From contig NZ_CP042437.1 of the NCBI RefSeq assembly GCF_007971525.1, positions 4,278,001 to 4,342,000 of the forward strand: DNA of 64,000 nucleotides, read 5' to 3'. A program made the translations under genes and the position numbers. This stretch comes from Mucilaginibacter ginsenosidivorax (GTDB lineage Bacteria; Bacteroidota; Bacteroidia; Sphingobacteriales; Sphingobacteriaceae). Shown here piece by piece: positions 27,368 to 35,574 of the stretch. Each line of letters begins with the position of its first letter. Position 1 is the first letter of the stretch. Under the pieces are notes generated by a model. It was given only the letters and a program-made list of their open reading frames with translations. It did not search any database and was not told where the DNA came from.

Positions 27368-29341
27368 ATGATCAGGAAAGCTTTTTTTACTTTTTGCGGT
27401 GCAGGCATGCTTTTATCGGCACAGGCGCAAACGCCCCGGGTTTATACCATACAGGCCGATAAAATTAAAACACCCATACAAAAAACCATGTACGGTATCT
27501 TTTTTGAAGATATTAACCAGGCTGCCGACGGTGGTGTGTATGCCGAATTAATAAAAAACCGGTCGTTTGAGTTTAACATGCCTATGATGGCCTGGGACGA
27601 TCATAAAAAAGACGGCGGCGAAGGCCGGGTAGAAGTAATTAACCGTGCTACCGAAAGGCCGGAAAACCCTCATTTTATAAAAGCCTATGTAACATCAGAA
27701 ACCGGATCATTCGGTTTGGAAAATGAAGGCTTCCGTGGTGGAACCGGCATTAAGGAAGGCGAAACGTACAGCTTTTCGGTAATGGCAAGGCAAAACGGCG
27801 ACAGTAATGTAAAACTGAATATAGAATTGCATGGCGATAATGATGCCATCATTGGCAAAGCCGATTTGAGCGCGCCCGATAAAGAGTGGAACCGTTACAG
27901 CGTAAAATTTACGGCATCGGCTACAGCAAAAAAAGCGAAGGTTTATGTTTGGCTAACAGGCAAAGGCGTTATCGACCTGGATATGATCTCGTTGTTTCCT
28001 GAACATACCTGGAAAAACAGGCCGGGAGGCTTACGCGCCGACCTGGTACAAAAGCTTGCCGATATTAAGCCTGGCTTCCTGCGTTTCCCCGGCGGATGTA
28101 TTGTAGAAGGCCGCGAACTGAATACCCGCTATCAGTGGAAAAAAAGTATTGGCGATATTGACAAACGCACCAACATTATTAACCGCTGGAACACCGAATT
28201 CGCACATCGCCCGGCGCCCGATTATTACCAAACTTTTGGCCTGGGCTTTATGGAATATTTCATGACAGCCGAAGATATCGGCGCATCGCCGCTGCCTATC
28301 CTGAATTGCGGTATGGCCTGCGAGTTTAACACATCCGAAATGGTTCCGTTGGATCAGCTTGATCCTTATTTACAGGATGCACTTGATCTGATTGAATTTG
28401 CCAATGGCGATGTGAATACCCAATGGGGCAAGTTACGTACTGATCTTGGCCACCCGGCACCTTTTAACCTGAAATTGATTGGTGTGGGTAACGAGCAATG
28501 GGGCCCGCAGTACATTGACAGGTGGAAGATATTTACCAAAGCCATTAAAGAAAAATACCCTGATGTGAAAATTGTATCGGCCTTAGGTCCGTTCCCTAAA
28601 GGGCCGGAGTTTGATTTGCTGAACAAAACTTTCCGCAGCCTGGGCGCTGACATCCTGGACGAACATTATTACGCGTCGCCAAAATGGTTCAGGGACAATG
28701 CCCGCCGTTATGATAATTACGACCGCAAAGGGCCAAAAATATTTGCCGGCGAATATGCCGCGCAGAGTGTACAAACAGGTAGCCCGCTAAACAAAAATAC
28801 ATGGGAATGCGCCCTTGCCGAGGCAGCCTTTATGACCGGCCTTGAACGTAATGCCGATGTTGTTAACATGGCATCATACGCGCCACTTTTTGCCCATGTA
28901 GACGGCTGGCAATGGACACCAGATTTGATCTGGTTTGATAACCTGAAAAGCTACGGTACGCCAAACTACTACGTACAGCAGTTGTTTTCGCTTAACAAAG
29001 GTACCGATGTGGTACCCCTGATGCTGGGCAACGAGTCGGTCGCCGGGCAAGACGGCTGTTATGCCACCGCCAGTTTGGATAAAAACACCAACGAGCTGAT
29101 CATCAAATTTGTAAATACTGCCGCCACGGCCCAAAATGTAAGCTTTAAAATAGACGGTGGAAACTACCAGAAAAAAGCTACGGTGATTACACTACACAGC
29201 GAAAAAGGCAGCGACGAAAACTCGTTGGATAACCCAACCGCGATAAGCCCGGTACAAAGCAACATCGCGGTAAGCGGCAAATCGGTAAATGTTAACGTGG
29301 AGCCTAATACGTTTAAAATAATCAGGTTGAAGAGTAAGTAG
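27368..29341 (+). CDS. GH51 alpha-L-arabinofuranosidase
   Basis: This is a 657-residue secreted enzyme with signal peptide MIRKAFFTFCGAGMLLSAQA. The opening MYGIFFEDINQAADGGVYAE and the SFEF motif are GH51 hallmarks. A carbohydrate-binding insert (about 75-210) is followed by a barrel with the acid/base Glu near 375 (GVGNEQWGP) and nucleophile Glu near 461 (FAGEYAAQS), then a beta-domain ending KIIRLKSK. It differs clearly from the GH51 at 23490 and belongs to the more common Bacteroidetes clade. It has its own upstream region with a candidate operator and is flanked by direct copies of a composite repeat, so it looks like a separate transcription unit. Confidence 0.94.
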   Translation: MIRKAFFTFCGAGMLLSAQAQTPRVYTIQADKIKTPIQKTMYGIFFEDINQAADGGVYAELIKNRSFEFNMPMMAWDDHKKDGGEGRVEVINRATERPENPHFIKAYVTSETGSFGLENEGFRGGTGIKEGETYSFSVMARQNGDSNVKLNIELHGDNDAIIGKADLSAPDKEWNRYSVKFTASATAKKAKVYVWLTGKGVIDLDMISLFPEHTWKNRPGGLRADLVQKLADIKPGFLRFPGGCIVEGRELNTRYQWKKSIGDIDKRTNIINRWNTEFAHRPAPDYYQTFGLGFMEYFMTAEDIGASPLPILNCGMACEFNTSEMVPLDQLDPYLQDALDLIEFANGDVNTQWGKLRTDLGHPAPFNLKLIGVGNEQWGPQYIDRWKIFTKAIKEKYPDVKIVSALGPFPKGPEFDLLNKTFRSLGADILDEHYYASPKWFRDNARRYDNYDRKGPKIFAGEYAAQSVQTGSPLNKNTWECALAEAAFMTGLERNADVVNMASYAPLFAHVDGWQWTPDLIWFDNLKSYGTPNYYVQQLFSLNKGTDVVPLMLGNESVAGQDGCYATASLDKNTNELIIKFVNTAATAQNVSFKIDGGNYQKKATVITLHSEKGSDENSLDNPTAISPVQSNIAVSGKSVNVNVEPNTFKIIRLKSK

Positions 29342-29353
29342 GAACTGAGTTTA

Positions 29354-29490
29354 TGTCATTTCGAAACGAGGCACGAGTGAGAAATCTTATACGCTTTGCA
29401 TCCTAATTAGCTTGTGAATGTAAATTGTTCAAGATTTTTAGCAATAGGTCAAGAGAGGGTTTCTTACTCGTCCCTTGTTTACGGATGACA
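29354..29490. repeat. Palindromic repeat family C
   Basis: A 137-bp element with about 33-bp imperfect terminal arms: it starts TGTCATTTCGAAACGAGG and its right end reads as TGTCATCCGTAAACAAGG on the other strand. It starts 12 bases after the GH51 stop. Only one copy was seen in this window. Confidence 0.7.
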
Positions 29491-29502
29491 TACCCAATTT
29501 TC

Positions 29503-29589
29503 CTGTCATCCTGAGGTACGAAGGATCTATCAACTGTACATGACCGATAGAAAGTTCGCAAATAGATCCTTCGTTCCTCAGGATGACAG
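29503..29589. repeat. Palindromic repeat family A, copy 3
   Basis: An 87-bp element in the same orientation as copy 2 (27136-27222). The flank CAATTTTC before it and the TTTATTTTTAA stretch after it are also shared with copy 2. Confidence 0.9.
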
Positions 29590-29604
29590 TCTTTTATTTT
29601 TAAA

Positions 29605-29652
29605 TGTCATTTCCCCATTAGAATCCGCGGATTTTATCACTCGGAAATGACA
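29605..29652. repeat. Palindromic repeat family D, copy 2
   Basis: A 48-bp element with perfect terminal arms TGTCATTTCC and GGAAATGACA and core GCGGATTTTATC. It ends 19 bases before the start codon of the GH43 gene and so forms its leader. Confidence 0.8.
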
Positions 29653-29671
29653 ACTAATTTCAAACATCATT

Positions 29672-30679
29672 TTGAAAAAACTAACCATCGCCATCCTTTT
29701 AATAACCTCCTGCATTATCACGCATGCGCAGGAGTTAAAAACCGATATATCGGTGCATGATCCGGTGATCATGAAGCAGGATAGCGCGTATTATATTTTT
29801 TGCACCGGCATGGGTATATCCATGTGGTCATCGGCAGATAAGGTGCATTGGAAACGTGAACAGCCTGTGTTTACAAGCGCGCCACAATGGGCGGTTGATG
29901 CTATCCCCGGCTTTAAAGGGCATATCTGGGCACCAGATATCTCGTATTATAACGGGCTTTACTACCTGTTTTATTCGGTATCAGCATTTGGCAAAAACAC
30001 GTCAGCCATTGGTGTGGCTACCAATACCACTTTACATCCTAATGATCCGGCTTATCAATGGGTTGATCATGGTAAAGTGATCCAATCTGTGCCCGGTAAA
30101 ACCAATTGGAATGCTATCGACCCTAATTTATTTACCGATAAAGATTGTACGCCTTACCTGGTATTCGGCTCGTTTTGGGATGGACTGAAATTGGTTAAGC
30201 TTAATAACGACAGGTTAAGCGTTGCCGAAAATATAGATAATATCCCAACCATTGCAACGCGCAGAAAAGTGGTTAGCGAAAACCTCCCCGCTGTGGATGG
30301 TAACCCGGTTGATGCAGGTGGTAACGCCATTGAAGGCCCGTTTATTTACAGGCATGATAAATACTTTTACCTTTTTGCATCGATAGACTACTGCTGTAAA
30401 GGACCTAAGAGTACTTACAAAATGATCATCGGCCGTTCAAAAACGTTAAAAGGGCCTTATCTTGATAAAACCGGCCTGGCCATGAACAAAGGCGGCGGCA
30501 GCATTTTATTGGAGGGCGATAATAAATGGTATGGCGTAGGCCATAATGGTGTTGCCCGCTTTGACGGCGACGATTACATCATTTACCACGGTTACGACGC
30601 TGCAGATAGGGGTATATCCAAATTACAATTAAAAAAATTGAGCTGGGTTGATGGATGGCCGGTGATAGGGGAACGGTAA
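29672..30679 (+). CDS. GH43 endo-arabinanase or arabinosidase
   Basis: This is a 335-residue secreted protein. Translation begins at a TTG (29672), the only start giving the signal peptide MKKLTIAILLITSCIITHAQ; a stop lies six codons upstream. The GH43 triad is visible: base Asp30 (SVHDPVI), Asp in NAIDPNLF, acid Glu in NAIEGPFIYRH. WAPDISYYNGLYYLFYS and YHGYDAADRG are typical of arabinan endo-1,5-alpha-L-arabinosidases. Unlike the GH43 at 25579 it lacks the extra C-terminal domain. It probably acts on shorter arabino-oligosaccharides or the backbone in the periplasm. Confidence 0.9.
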   Translation: MKKLTIAILLITSCIITHAQELKTDISVHDPVIMKQDSAYYIFCTGMGISMWSSADKVHWKREQPVFTSAPQWAVDAIPGFKGHIWAPDISYYNGLYYLFYSVSAFGKNTSAIGVATNTTLHPNDPAYQWVDHGKVIQSVPGKTNWNAIDPNLFTDKDCTPYLVFGSFWDGLKLVKLNNDRLSVAENIDNIPTIATRRKVVSENLPAVDGNPVDAGGNAIEGPFIYRHDKYFYLFASIDYCCKGPKSTYKMIIGRSKTLKGPYLDKTGLAMNKGGGSILLEGDNKWYGVGHNGVARFDGDDYIIYHGYDAADRGISKLQLKKLSWVDGWPVIGER

Positions 30680-30696
30680 AAAAACGATAAATAAAA

Positions 30697-30756
30697 GTTG
30701 CGTCATTGCGGGTATCCACCAGGTAAAACCTGAAAAAAATCGTTATGACGTGCAAC
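30697..30756. repeat. Imperfect inverted repeat after GH43
   Basis: GTTGCGTCAT at the left end pairs imperfectly with ATGACGTGCAAC at the right end over 60 bases, with a small inner hairpin AGGT-AAA-ACCT. The outer sequence resembles family B ends (CGTCATTGCG), so it may be a decayed relative. Confidence 0.5.
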
Positions 30757-30786
30757 GTATATAGTTAAACGAATGTTCTAAACAAC

Positions 30787-30865
30787 CGTCATTGCGAGGT
30801 ACGAAGCAATCCCGAACTATGTGGGACTTAGCATGTAGGAGATTGCTTCGTACCTCGCAATGACG
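30787..30865. repeat. Palindromic repeat family B, copy 2
   Basis: A 79-bp element, the inverted copy of 6235-6313 with one mismatch. It ends 16 bases before the following GH43 start codon, so its hairpin must form part of the 5' leader of that gene if transcribed from upstream. Confidence 0.93.
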
Positions 30866-30881
30866 ATTTATCTAATACATT

Positions 30882-31865
30882 ATGAAAACATCAAAATACC
30901 TGCTTGTACTATCACTAACACTATGCTGCCTCGCTTCGGCCCAAGCGCAAACTGTAAAATCGGATACCGTTATCCATACCGACGGCAACCCAATCATTCG
31001 TCATGAATTTACGGCTGATCCTGCCGCTATGGTATACAAAGGAAAAGTATACCTGTATACCGGACACGACGAGGCCCCAGCCAACCATAACGGCTACGTA
31101 ATGCACAACTGGACATGTTTTTCATCTTCGGATATGGTTACCTGGACAGAACATCCTTCGCCGATGAATGTGAAAGATTTTACCTGGGCGCGGGATGATG
31201 CCTGGGCATCACAAGTAATTGAGCGCAATGGCAAATTTTACTGGTATGTAGCGGTTGAGCACGCTACTATACACGGCAAAGCCATTGGTGTTGGTGTAAG
31301 CGATAGCCCAACCGGCCCCTTTAAAGATGCCCGCGGGACGGCCCTGGTTACCAACGATATGACCAAAGCCGTTAAACACTCCTGGGACGACATAGACCCA
31401 TCGGTTATTATTGATAAAGACGGGCAGGCTTACCTGTTTTGGGGCAACGGCATTTGCTACTACGCCAAACTAAAGCCCAACATGACCGAACTGGATGGCG
31501 AAATTAAAACCATTACCCTGTCGCACTATACCGAAGCGCCGTGGATACATGAGCGTAATGGCTGGTATTACCTTTCATACGCCTATGAGTTTCCCGAGAA
31601 AATAGCCTACGCCATGAGCCGAAATATTAATGGCCCCTGGGTTTATAAAGGCATCATCAACGAAATTGCAGGTAACTCCAACACTAATCACCAGGCTATC
31701 ATCAACTTTAAAGGCAAAGATTATTTTATATACCACAATGGCGCCCTGGTGCCCGATGCAGGCAGCTTCCACCGTTCGGTATGTATCGATTATTTGTACT
31801 ACAATAAAGATGGTACTATAAAAAGAGTGGTGATGACCAGCGAGGGGGTGAGTAAGGTTAAGTAA
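30882..31865 (+). CDS. GH43 glycosidase (arabinofuranosidase or xylosidase type)
   Basis: This is a 327-residue secreted protein with signal peptide MKTSKYLLVLSLTLCCLASA. The propeller has base Asp46 (EFTADPAAMV), Asp in WDDIDPSVII and acid Glu in YTEAPWIHERNGWYYLSYA. It fits exo-acting GH43 members that release arabinose or xylose from oligosaccharides; which one cannot be told. It is the last gene of the plus-strand arabinan locus, and the toxin remnant on the other strand begins six bases after its stop. Confidence 0.88.
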   Translation: MKTSKYLLVLSLTLCCLASAQAQTVKSDTVIHTDGNPIIRHEFTADPAAMVYKGKVYLYTGHDEAPANHNGYVMHNWTCFSSSDMVTWTEHPSPMNVKDFTWARDDAWASQVIERNGKFYWYVAVEHATIHGKAIGVGVSDSPTGPFKDARGTALVTNDMTKAVKHSWDDIDPSVIIDKDGQAYLFWGNGICYYAKLKPNMTELDGEIKTITLSHYTEAPWIHERNGWYYLSYAYEFPEKIAYAMSRNINGPWVYKGIINEIAGNSNTNHQAIINFKGKDYFIYHNGALVPDAGSFHRSVCIDYLYYNKDGTIKRVVMTSEGVSKVK

Positions 31866-31870
31866 AACGG

Positions 31871-32151
31871 TTAAAAAAGATCGGAATGTGTGCCGGTGCG
31901 CACTAATTCAAGAAGCATTATTTGTTCATTTTCATCCCAAATAAGTAGTAGATCAGGTTTTACGTGACATTCCCAATAACCTTTATAGTCGCCGCTGAGT
32001 TTATGGGCATTGTGTTTTTTAGATAATCCGCTGTGCCCTTTTTCGGCAAGCGTAGTAATAACCTGTTGTAATAACTGTAAATCTTTAGCAGATCGTTTTC
32101 TAAGCAGTTTCAGATCTTTTAAGAATTTTGTGAGGTAACTATTTCAAACAT
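31871..32151 (-). pseudogene. YafQ-family mRNA interferase toxin with a one-base frameshift
   Basis: The start ATG at 32151 lies ten bases after the antitoxin stop and reads MFEIVTSQ, then hits a stop within ten codons. One base lost in the A-run at about 32124-32127 restores a full 93-residue YafQ-like toxin: KFLKDLKLLRKRSAKD onward, LAEKGHSGLSKKHNAHKLSG, DYKGYWECHVKPD and the C-terminal RTGTHSDLF. All catalytic positions known for YafQ-type RNases (two His, Asp, His and Phe) remain. It is too short and interrupted to be called as an open gene. Either the toxin is inactivated, slippage in the A-run restores it, or the base is an assembly error. Confidence 0.8.
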
Positions 32152-32160
32152 CTTCCTTGA

Positions 32161-32358
32161 TCAGATACTACCGAACAGTTCATCGACACTTTTGAATTTT
32201 CGTCCTTCTCCGGCTTTAAGTTCCGCCATAGCTGCAATAGTATCCGCATTTGGAATGCTGGATTGTTTTTTCACTTTAACAGTCACTCCAAGTTCCTTTA
32301 AAAATTGCTTAACAAGGCGGGTTTTATTATCTGGTACATTTATTTCAAGTATTTGCAT
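32161..32358 (-). CDS. Antitoxin partner of the YafQ-like toxin
   Basis: This is a 65-residue, charged protein (MQILEINVPDNKTRLVKQFL) with a short beta start, a helical middle and a C-terminal tail KSVDELFGSI that is typical of toxin-wrapping regions. It is encoded directly upstream of the toxin on the same strand, the usual antitoxin-first order. It has no clear DinJ sequence signature, so the family is assigned by position and size. Confidence 0.72.
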   Translation of the reverse strand: MQILEINVPDNKTRLVKQFLKELGVTVKVKKQSSIPNADTIAAMAELKAGEGRKFKSVDELFGSI

Positions 32359-32544
32359 AATAACACTTTTGTATTTAAAACAAATTTACTGAATTGTGAT
32401 GAGCTTGAATAGAAACATGTTATGTTTTTATAACCCTGATGAGTTTTGCTGTTACTTTAGCTTTAGTCGTTATGCTTAAATATGTGTGTTCGTTATTTTC
32501 GCAGGTATTTTCCTTAAATTTGATAATATTTAATGGCTTAAGTT

Positions 32545-32709
32545 ATGGAAAAAGCGAAGCAATCATTTGATAAGGCAGAGTTAGAACTTTTAAAAGAGGG
32601 TTTAAAGCGAAGCTATAAAGAGCGTTTTGAAATGGCTACCCGTTTATATAAAATACATCAAGCCGCCGGCAAAGCTTCAATAACTCATAAACCATTTATC
32701 AGTAAATAA
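32545..32709 (+). CDS. Small protein upstream of the nucleotidyltransferase
   Basis: This open frame encodes 54 residues (MEKAKQSFDKAELELLKEGL, then KRSYKERFEMATRLYKIHQA and a basic tail). It is mostly helical, rich in Lys and Glu. It ends two bases before the GTG of the nucleotidyltransferase gene, so both are likely co-translated. No domain was recognised; it could be a partner or antitoxin of the nucleotidyltransferase by analogy with two-gene MNT/HEPN-type units. Confidence 0.6.
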   Translation: MEKAKQSFDKAELELLKEGLKRSYKERFEMATRLYKIHQAAGKASITHKPFISK

Positions 32710-32711
32710 TT

Positions 32712-33170
32712 GTGGATGTATTTGACGAGGAAATTGTAAATTTCTGGAAAGCCCTTCAAAACCACCATGTGCAATATATTCTGATAGGTGGCTATGCTAT
32801 AAATTTCTATGGATATCTGCGTTTCACAGGCGACCTGGATATTTGGCTTAACGACAATTTAGAAAACAGGCGAGCTTTACGTAAAACTTTCATAGCCTGT
32901 AATATGGGTGACTATCCGATAATAGAAACCATGCAATTTGTACCTGGCTGGACTGAATTTCACCTAAACAATAGTCTCCGGCTTGATATACTCACCGAAA
33001 TGAAGGGTCTGGAGCAATACACCTTTGAGGAATGTTTGCAAATGGCCTCAATAGCCGATATTGAAAATGTAAAAATACCGTTCCTGCATATCAATCAACT
33101 GATAATCAACAAAAAGCAGGTAAACGGGCCGAAAGATCAAAGCGATGTTTTGGCGCTTGAACAGATATAG
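32712..33170 (+). CDS. Nucleotidyltransferase-fold protein (DUF6036/MNT-like)
   Basis: This is a 152-residue protein starting with GTG at 32712. The nucleotidyltransferase core is short: ILIGGYAINFYGYLRFTGD with Gly-Gly near 23-24, then the metal-binding LDIWL Asp pair near 40-42. A third acidic position is likely in LRLDILTEM. Such small proteins act in toxin-antitoxin or defence units and may transfer nucleotides to proteins or tRNA. It is paired with the 54-residue gene two bases upstream. Activity and target are unknown. Confidence 0.8.
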   Translation: MDVFDEEIVNFWKALQNHHVQYILIGGYAINFYGYLRFTGDLDIWLNDNLENRRALRKTFIACNMGDYPIIETMQFVPGWTEFHLNNSLRLDILTEMKGLEQYTFEECLQMASIADIENVKIPFLHINQLIINKKQVNGPKDQSDVLALEQI

Positions 33171-33254
33171 AAATTAAGGGATGATATCTAAAGGTCGTTT
33201 ATTGCCGAAGTAAGGATCAAATCACATTGCATAAATGGGCTAAAGATACTACCT

Positions 33255-34064
33255 CTACGCAGCCTCCTCTTTTAACCCGTATGTTTTAGCCCTTAGTATA
33301 GGCAACAGTTCGTCGTTTTTTTGCTGTGCATGGAAGTCACTGGGCGATATGGGTTTACCTATGCGTACCCGAAGCACCATTCCTTTTTTATTGAAAAGTT
33401 CAGCGGGTAACATGGCTGTTTGGAGCGAAGGGTGGATGTAACGCAGCAGGCTGAAACCTAAGCCATTGTCGCCATGAAAATAGATAGGCAGCACGGGTGC
33501 GCCGGCTTTGGCAATCAGCTTTCCAACAACGGGGTGCCATTCCCTATCGGTAACACGCTGCGTTTTAAAGTCAAATGCCGAAACTTCGCCTGCCGGGAAA
33601 ATGGCAACGGGGGTGCCGTTCCGCAGCTGACTCAATGTGTTTTTTAGTCCGCTGATACTTGAACCGTCTTTGATTTTTTCGAACGGATTAACTGCTATGA
33701 TGTAATCGGCCAGGTTGGGCACCCGTTTAAGCAAAAAGTTACCCATAAACAGTGTGTCGGGCCTGCGCGATACCAATAAATTAAGCAGCGCCAGTGATTC
33801 AACAGCGCCATAGGGATGGTTGGCCACCGCGATGAATGCACCTGATGTCGGGATGTTGGCCAGGTCTTCTTCGTCAACCCGGATGGTGATGCCTAAAAAC
33901 TGAAGCGCAAAACTGGTGAATTCAACACCCGTTAAAATCCCAGCCTGTTGCATCATATTATTAAAAGCATCTATCTTCATCAGTCTCATCAACAGCGAAG
34001 CCAAACCGGGAAGCCTGGCGGTGCCGGTAGCTTTTATGATATCGTTTTTGCTGATTAAACTCAT
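33255..34064 (-). CDS. PlsC-family lysophospholipid or glycine-lipid acyltransferase
   Basis: The ATG at 34064 (MSLISKNDIIKATG) is chosen because upstream frame overlaps the sigma gene, giving 269 residues. The acyltransferase blocks are FIAVANHPYGAVESLALLN (the NHx4D/E-type motif) and VAIFPAGEVSAF, with VLPIYFHGDNGL later. It would move an acyl chain to a lipid head group at the inner membrane face. In Bacteroidetes such proteins make ordinary phospholipids or glycine/ornithine lipids; the sequence does not decide which. It is 136 bases downstream of the sigma gene on the same strand. Confidence 0.85.
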   Translation of the reverse strand: MSLISKNDIIKATGTARLPGLASLLMRLMKIDAFNNMMQQAGILTGVEFTSFALQFLGITIRVDEEDLANIPTSGAFIAVANHPYGAVESLALLNLLVSRRPDTLFMGNFLLKRVPNLADYIIAVNPFEKIKDGSSISGLKNTLSQLRNGTPVAIFPAGEVSAFDFKTQRVTDREWHPVVGKLIAKAGAPVLPIYFHGDNGLGFSLLRYIHPSLQTAMLPAELFNKKGMVLRVRIGKPISPSDFHAQQKNDELLPILRAKTYGLKEEAA

Positions 34065-34200
34065 TTGGTAAATATATGCCGGCAATGTAAAGGAATGCCC
34101 CCGGTTGTTGCTATGCTTTCTGCATGTTGACTGGGTAACGTTTTGAGAGGAAACAGTTGCTTTTGTGGCCTTATCGGTATCGCCAAAAAACAATGATGGA

Positions 34201-34734
34201 TTATAGCAAAACGCTTTCGAGTTTTTTGAGTGCGATGGCCAGTTGTGCAAACACCGTTTTATCAGATAAGTTAAGGATGGCAGCAACTTCTTTACAAGAT
34301 AAGCCGTCCTGCTTAACCATTTTAAAAATGAGCTTACAGCGTGGCGGCAAGCTATCAACAGCCGTTAAAAGAAAAGCCTGCAACTCTTTACTGATAAGCA
34401 ATTGGGCGGGATCAACCGAGAGGTGAAAATAGTAAGCTTCGGCTATGTTTAACTCTTTGAGTTGTTTGGAGGTGGCTCCCCTTAAGTAATTTAAACAGGC
34501 GTTTTTTACCGTAACGTACAAGTATACCTGGATATTGAGCACCTGGCCCATATCTTTACGGTTCAACCAAACTTTAAGAAACACATCGTTGATAATTTCT
34601 TCTGCCGCCTCCTTATCTCCTAAAAACGAAAAGGCAAACTGAAATAACTTAGCAAACTGCTGTCTGTAAAGCTCGTTAAATGCAGATTCATCTTGATTAA
34701 TCTGGATACGTCTGATCAAATCCTGTATACTCAA
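34201..34734 (-). CDS. ECF RNA polymerase sigma factor, apparently without local FecR
   Basis: This is a 177-residue sigma-70 ECF protein. Region 2 is near residues 25-95 (FAFSFLGDKEAAEEIINDVFLKVW) and region 4 near 115-170 (LIFKMVKQDGLSCKEVAAILNLSDKTVFAQL). The start is a TTG (34734) because no ATG lies between it and an upstream stop, and the next ATG would delete region 2. No SusC or full FecR is nearby; a short FecR-like N-terminal fragment is encoded at 35337-35552 on the same strand. Target genes are unknown. Confidence 0.87.
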   Translation of the reverse strand: MSIQDLIRRIQINQDESAFNELYRQQFAKLFQFAFSFLGDKEAAEEIINDVFLKVWLNRKDMGQVLNIQVYLYVTVKNACLNYLRGATSKQLKELNIAEAYYFHLSVDPAQLLISKELQAFLLTAVDSLPPRCKLIFKMVKQDGLSCKEVAAILNLSDKTVFAQLAIALKKLESVLL

Positions 34735-35012
34735 ACCGGTTAATTTTCTCAGTATATGAAGTTATAAATCGCCTGTTTAGCAGTATAAAAATAAGGTATT
34801 CACAATTGCAATTTTAACAATTTAAGCCGGTTCCGTAAAAAACGTTTTCAGTAAAACTTATCGACATGAAAGTTATGGCAGTTCAGGCTTAATCATTACA
34901 ACCAGTAAGTACAATTGCGCTTATGATTAAATACGCAGTTTGCAGAAAAGTAAATCAAAAATCGTGACATTCAATAAAGCATCGGCTATCCAATAATCAC
35001 GACATTTATCGC

Positions 35013-35267
35013 ATGGAATCAAAAATATTTTCTTATAAGGCCGATGGCATTGTGCTTGAGCCGGTAACCGATCAACTGAAGCTGAGCCCGGTGTTTGATC
35101 GTAAAGAACTGGTTGAAAAGATAAAAGATGTTTTAAAAGCAGATGGTTTTAAGGTTGATGAACGCAGCCTTCAGTTTAAAATTGAGGATGGGCAGCTTTT
35201 TATACAGGGCCTTGCCGGGAAGGAGCAGGAAGCCCGCTCTATCGGTTTTATGAGTGGTAAAATTTAA
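35013..35267 (+). CDS. Small protein of unknown function
   Basis: This is an 84-residue acidic/basic mixed protein (MESKIFSYKADGIVLEPVTD) with no signal peptide or membrane segment. KELVEKIKDVLKADGFKVDE predicts a helix, and LFIQGLAGKEQEARSIGF a strand-helix end. It stands alone on the plus strand between minus-strand genes, preceded by a 280-base intergenic region. Not recognised as a known family. Confidence 0.55.
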   Translation: MESKIFSYKADGIVLEPVTDQLKLSPVFDRKELVEKIKDVLKADGFKVDERSLQFKIEDGQLFIQGLAGKEQEARSIGFMSGKI

Positions 35268-35336
35268 AGCCTGGAATGGTAATTCGGTTGTCCCTACAAA
35301 ATCAGGTGCCTGCAATTTTTCATAAGGGCTGCATTG

Positions 35337-35552
35337 CTATGGCTTTATTTTGCCCTTAATGCGGTTAAACAGCCGTTCACTCTGCCCTTCCTCAATTTCA
35401 GCTTCGGTATTGAAAAAGGCGGTCATGGTATTTACAAAAAATGCATCTTCGGGATGGTTTTTTACCAGGTTATCAAGTGCTAAAAGCTCATCGGCGGTTG
35501 CCTCGCCGATGAGCTTTTTGATGGTAAGGTTTAGGAGTTGTTTTTGGTGCAC
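35337..35552 (-). CDS. FecR N-terminal-like fragment
   Basis: This is a 71-residue protein whose start (LLNLTIKKLIGEATADELLA) closely resembles the sigma-binding N-terminus of FecR at 17188 (LSGEATAEELAEL). It stops after RIKGKIKP, before any membrane helix or FecR domain, and no continuation is visible downstream. It follows the ABC permease/M1 gene by 22 bases, so it is likely in that operon, and it lies upstream of the orphan sigma on the same strand. It may be a stand-alone anti-sigma or a relic. Confidence 0.6.
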   Translation of the reverse strand: MHQKQLLNLTIKKLIGEATADELLALDNLVKNHPEDAFFVNTMTAFFNTEAEIEEGQSERLFNRIKGKIKP

Positions 35553-35574
35553 TGGGTAAATAGTTGGCCGTTTA

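Noticed and set aside
27368..29341. GH51 gene plus flanking repeats as an insertion-sequence transposon
   Set aside because: No transposase, and the repeats are small noncoding palindromes; recombination between them is possible but no autonomous element is present.
5912..30865. Palindromic repeats as a CRISPR array
   Set aside because: Copies are dispersed, long and palindromic, with genes between them; no regular spacers and no cas genes.
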